In this document: positions 62,806-64,000 of the stretch, piece by piece
Layout of the letters: the number at the start of each line of letters is the position of its first letter
Numbering within the stretch: position 1 is the stretch's first letter
Source of the DNA: Closterium sp. NIES-65
Taxonomy: Eukaryota; Streptophyta; Zygnematophyceae; Desmidiales; Closteriaceae
Reading direction: 5' to 3'
NCBI GenBank assembly: GCA_948144175.1
Contig: CANXME010001453.1
Location: forward strand, 434,001-498,000
Length of the DNA: 64,000 bases
The notes under the pieces: generated by a model
Database searches by the model: none
The model's input: only the letters and a program-made list of their open reading frames with translations
Told to the model about the DNA's origin: nothing
Program-made: the position numbers and the translations under genes

Positions 62806-64000
62806 TCAAGAAGTGAGCAAGTGAGGCCAAGTAGGCACAAGACCTAGCATCGTACAAAAGCGCTGATGATCACAAGGCGGAAGTGCCTTGGTAAAGATAT
62901 CAGCAGTGTTGGCCTGAGAGGCCACGTAAGCAAGGCGCAGCTGGCCATGCTGCTGCAGCTCACGAGCAAGGAAGTAGCGAAGAGCAATGTGCTTCGTTCT
63001 GTGCTCCAGTCTGTGCTCCCGACACAAGGCTAGCATGGCCTTGTTGTCTACGTACAGAACCGGAGGAGAACGAGGCGACTCTCCTAGTTCAGTCAACAGG
63101 TAGGTGAGCCAGCGTAGCTCCTGTGCAGCCATGGCCCCTGCGTAGATCTCAGCCTCACAGCTAGAGCCGAGAACAGAAGACGAGCGGGTAGACCGCCACG
63201 AAACAGAGCCGGAGCCAAGGCTGAAGGTGTAACCCTGTGACGACCGCTGTAGAGCCAAGTCGTCAGCCCAAGAAGCGTCTGCGTGACCTCTGAGGACCAC
63301 TGAACGCCGCCCTCCAAGCACTAGCCACATGCCCGACGTACTGCACAAGTAGCGCAACACCCTCTTCGCTGCAGCCATGTGCTCTGGTCGGTGTCTCCCA
63401 GGAGCAACATAGCGTGCCAAGATGCTAAGAGGGTATGCAAGGTCAGGTCGAGTGCAGGTCATCAGGTACATGAAGCAGCCAACAAGCTCTTGGTACGGGC
63501 CACTCGGCTCTACGGACTCATCCGAAGGCAGAGCTGAGAGCGAGTGGCGAGTAGACAGAGGAGTGGCCTGAGGCGAGGTGTACGTGAAGTCGAAGCGCTG
63601 AAGGACCTGCTGCACCATGTGTGACTGAGTCAGGGTAATGGTGCGCTGTGCTCTGTCCCGGGTGATCTGCAATCCAAGGTAGCTGCGCAGTTCACCCAGG
63701 TCTGTGCACGTGTGTCTCTTCTGCAGCTCGGACTTCACGTGGGCGAGTCCAGCAGTGTCAGCTGTGGCAAAGACCAAGTCGTCGACGTACACGAGGATGT
63801 AGAACGGCGGCAAAGAGGTGTCGGTCCGTAGAAACAGCGACGGGTCGGCAATAGAAGGAGCAAACCCAAGAGCCGCAAGTGTAGTCCTCACTGTGTCGTG
63901 CCACTCACGGGGCGCCTGGCGGAGACCGTAGAGTGGCCCCCGGAGGCTCCACTGGGTACAAGGAGGAAACGACCCAGTGAAGCCAGGTGGGCGGCGCAGC
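62806..64000 (-). CDS. Copia reverse transcriptase (C-terminal) and RNase H, partial
   Basis: From the right edge leftward: the RT finger and palm with FILVYVDDLVFATADTAGL-type YVDDLVF (about 63775), ELRSYLGLQITRDRAQR (about 63695-63650), the connection with HMVQQVLQRFDFTY (about 63620), GCFMYLMTCTRPDLAYPLSI (about 63480-63420), and RNase H with HADASWADD (about 63285), SSCEAEIYAGAMAAQELRW (about 63165-63110) and the terminal EHRTKHIALRYFLA block (about 63010). It ends just before the 3' untranslated segment. The first part lies outside the window. Confidence 0.9.
   Translation of the reverse strand, partial: LRRPPGFTGSFPPCTQWSLRGPLYGLRQAPREWHDTVRTTLAALGFAPSIADPSLFLRTDTSLPPFYILVYVDDLVFATADTAGLAHVKSELQKRHTCTDLGELRSYLGLQITRDRAQRTITLTQSHMVQQVLQRFDFTYTSPQATPLSTRHSLSALPSDESVEPSGPYQELVGCFMYLMTCTRPDLAYPLSILARYVAPGRHRPEHMAAAKRVLRYLCSTSGMWLVLGGRRSVVLRGHADASWADDLALQRSSQGYTFSLGSGSVSWRSTRSSSVLGSSCEAEIYAGAMAAQELRWLTYLLTELGESPRSPPVLYVDNKAMLALCREHRLEHRTKHIALRYFLARELQQHGQLRLAYVASQANTADIFTKALPPCDHQRFCTMLGLVPTWPHLLTS

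Larger units (their letters stand above)
62489..64000 (-). mobile_element. Lineage A Copia, 3' part, runs off right edge
   Basis: The 3' LTR (62489-62613) is followed on the right by the purine tract region, the shared 3' untranslated segment, RNase H and RT, and the element continues past the window. The visible coding part is open. The partner LTR is outside, so age cannot be set. The intact frame and close similarity to the RT at 21698-23752 suggest a fairly recent copy. Confidence 0.9.

Noticed and set aside
1-64000. tRNA and rRNA genes
   Set aside because: The only tRNA-like words are primer-binding sites of 11-12 bases beside LTRs. No cloverleaf or rRNA block was recognised by eye.

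Overview
The window looks like a repeat-filled stretch of a GC-rich nuclear genome from the green plant lineage, most likely a streptophyte alga or another early-branching streptophyte. This placement is an inference. It rests on plant-type Copia and chromovirus Gypsy elements, on primer-binding sites resembling the 3' end of plant initiator tRNA-Met (TGGTATCAGAGC and variants), and on a Gypsy element carrying a cytosine methyltransferase, a combination I recall being reported from the charophyte Klebsormidium and from dinoflagellates. I found no convincing host protein gene, rRNA or tRNA gene. Almost every long open frame belongs to a transposable element.

Layout. 1-1204: 5' end of a minus-strand Copia running off the left edge. 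1528-24069: a composite Copia flanked by the target duplication AAAAT, with two internal regions in tandem and three LTRs. A very young minus-strand Copia (3509-10893, target duplication GCTCG) is nested in its first internal region. A 0.9-kb foreign insert (18348-19251) and a 1.8-kb inverted Copia piece (about 19893-21697) sit in the second. 24961-27402: an internally deleted Copia (target duplication CATTT) whose LTR was hit by a 1,499-bp non-autonomous LTR element (24990-26488, target duplication TGTTT). 28610-30610: gag-protease remnant of a second Copia lineage. 30616-53205: remains of a minus-strand chromodomain Gypsy, split by a LINE (31732-35366), by a minus-strand Copia (35641-48790) that itself holds a young long-LTR Copia (40489-46986, target duplication CCCCA), and by a truncated Copia (48793-52150). 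53966-60385: a Gypsy with one uninterrupted 2,139-codon frame in the order gag, protease, DNA methyltransferase, reverse transcriptase, RNase H, integrase. 62489-64000: 3' part of another minus-strand Copia.

Two Copia lineages are present. Lineage A has LTRs of about 125-131 bp, long GC-rich leaders made of minisatellites, and an unusual gag zinc knuckle. Lineage B has a UBN2-like gag and a normal CCHC knuckle; its one complete member has 878-bp LTRs. LTR comparison by eye gives no differences for the 3509-10893 element, two in 878 bp for 40489-46986, and about eight in 227 bp for the small non-autonomous element. Insertion has therefore gone on over a long time and up to recently. The main item is the methyltransferase-bearing Gypsy. 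The spacers around it hold dense runs of short perfect inverted repeats.
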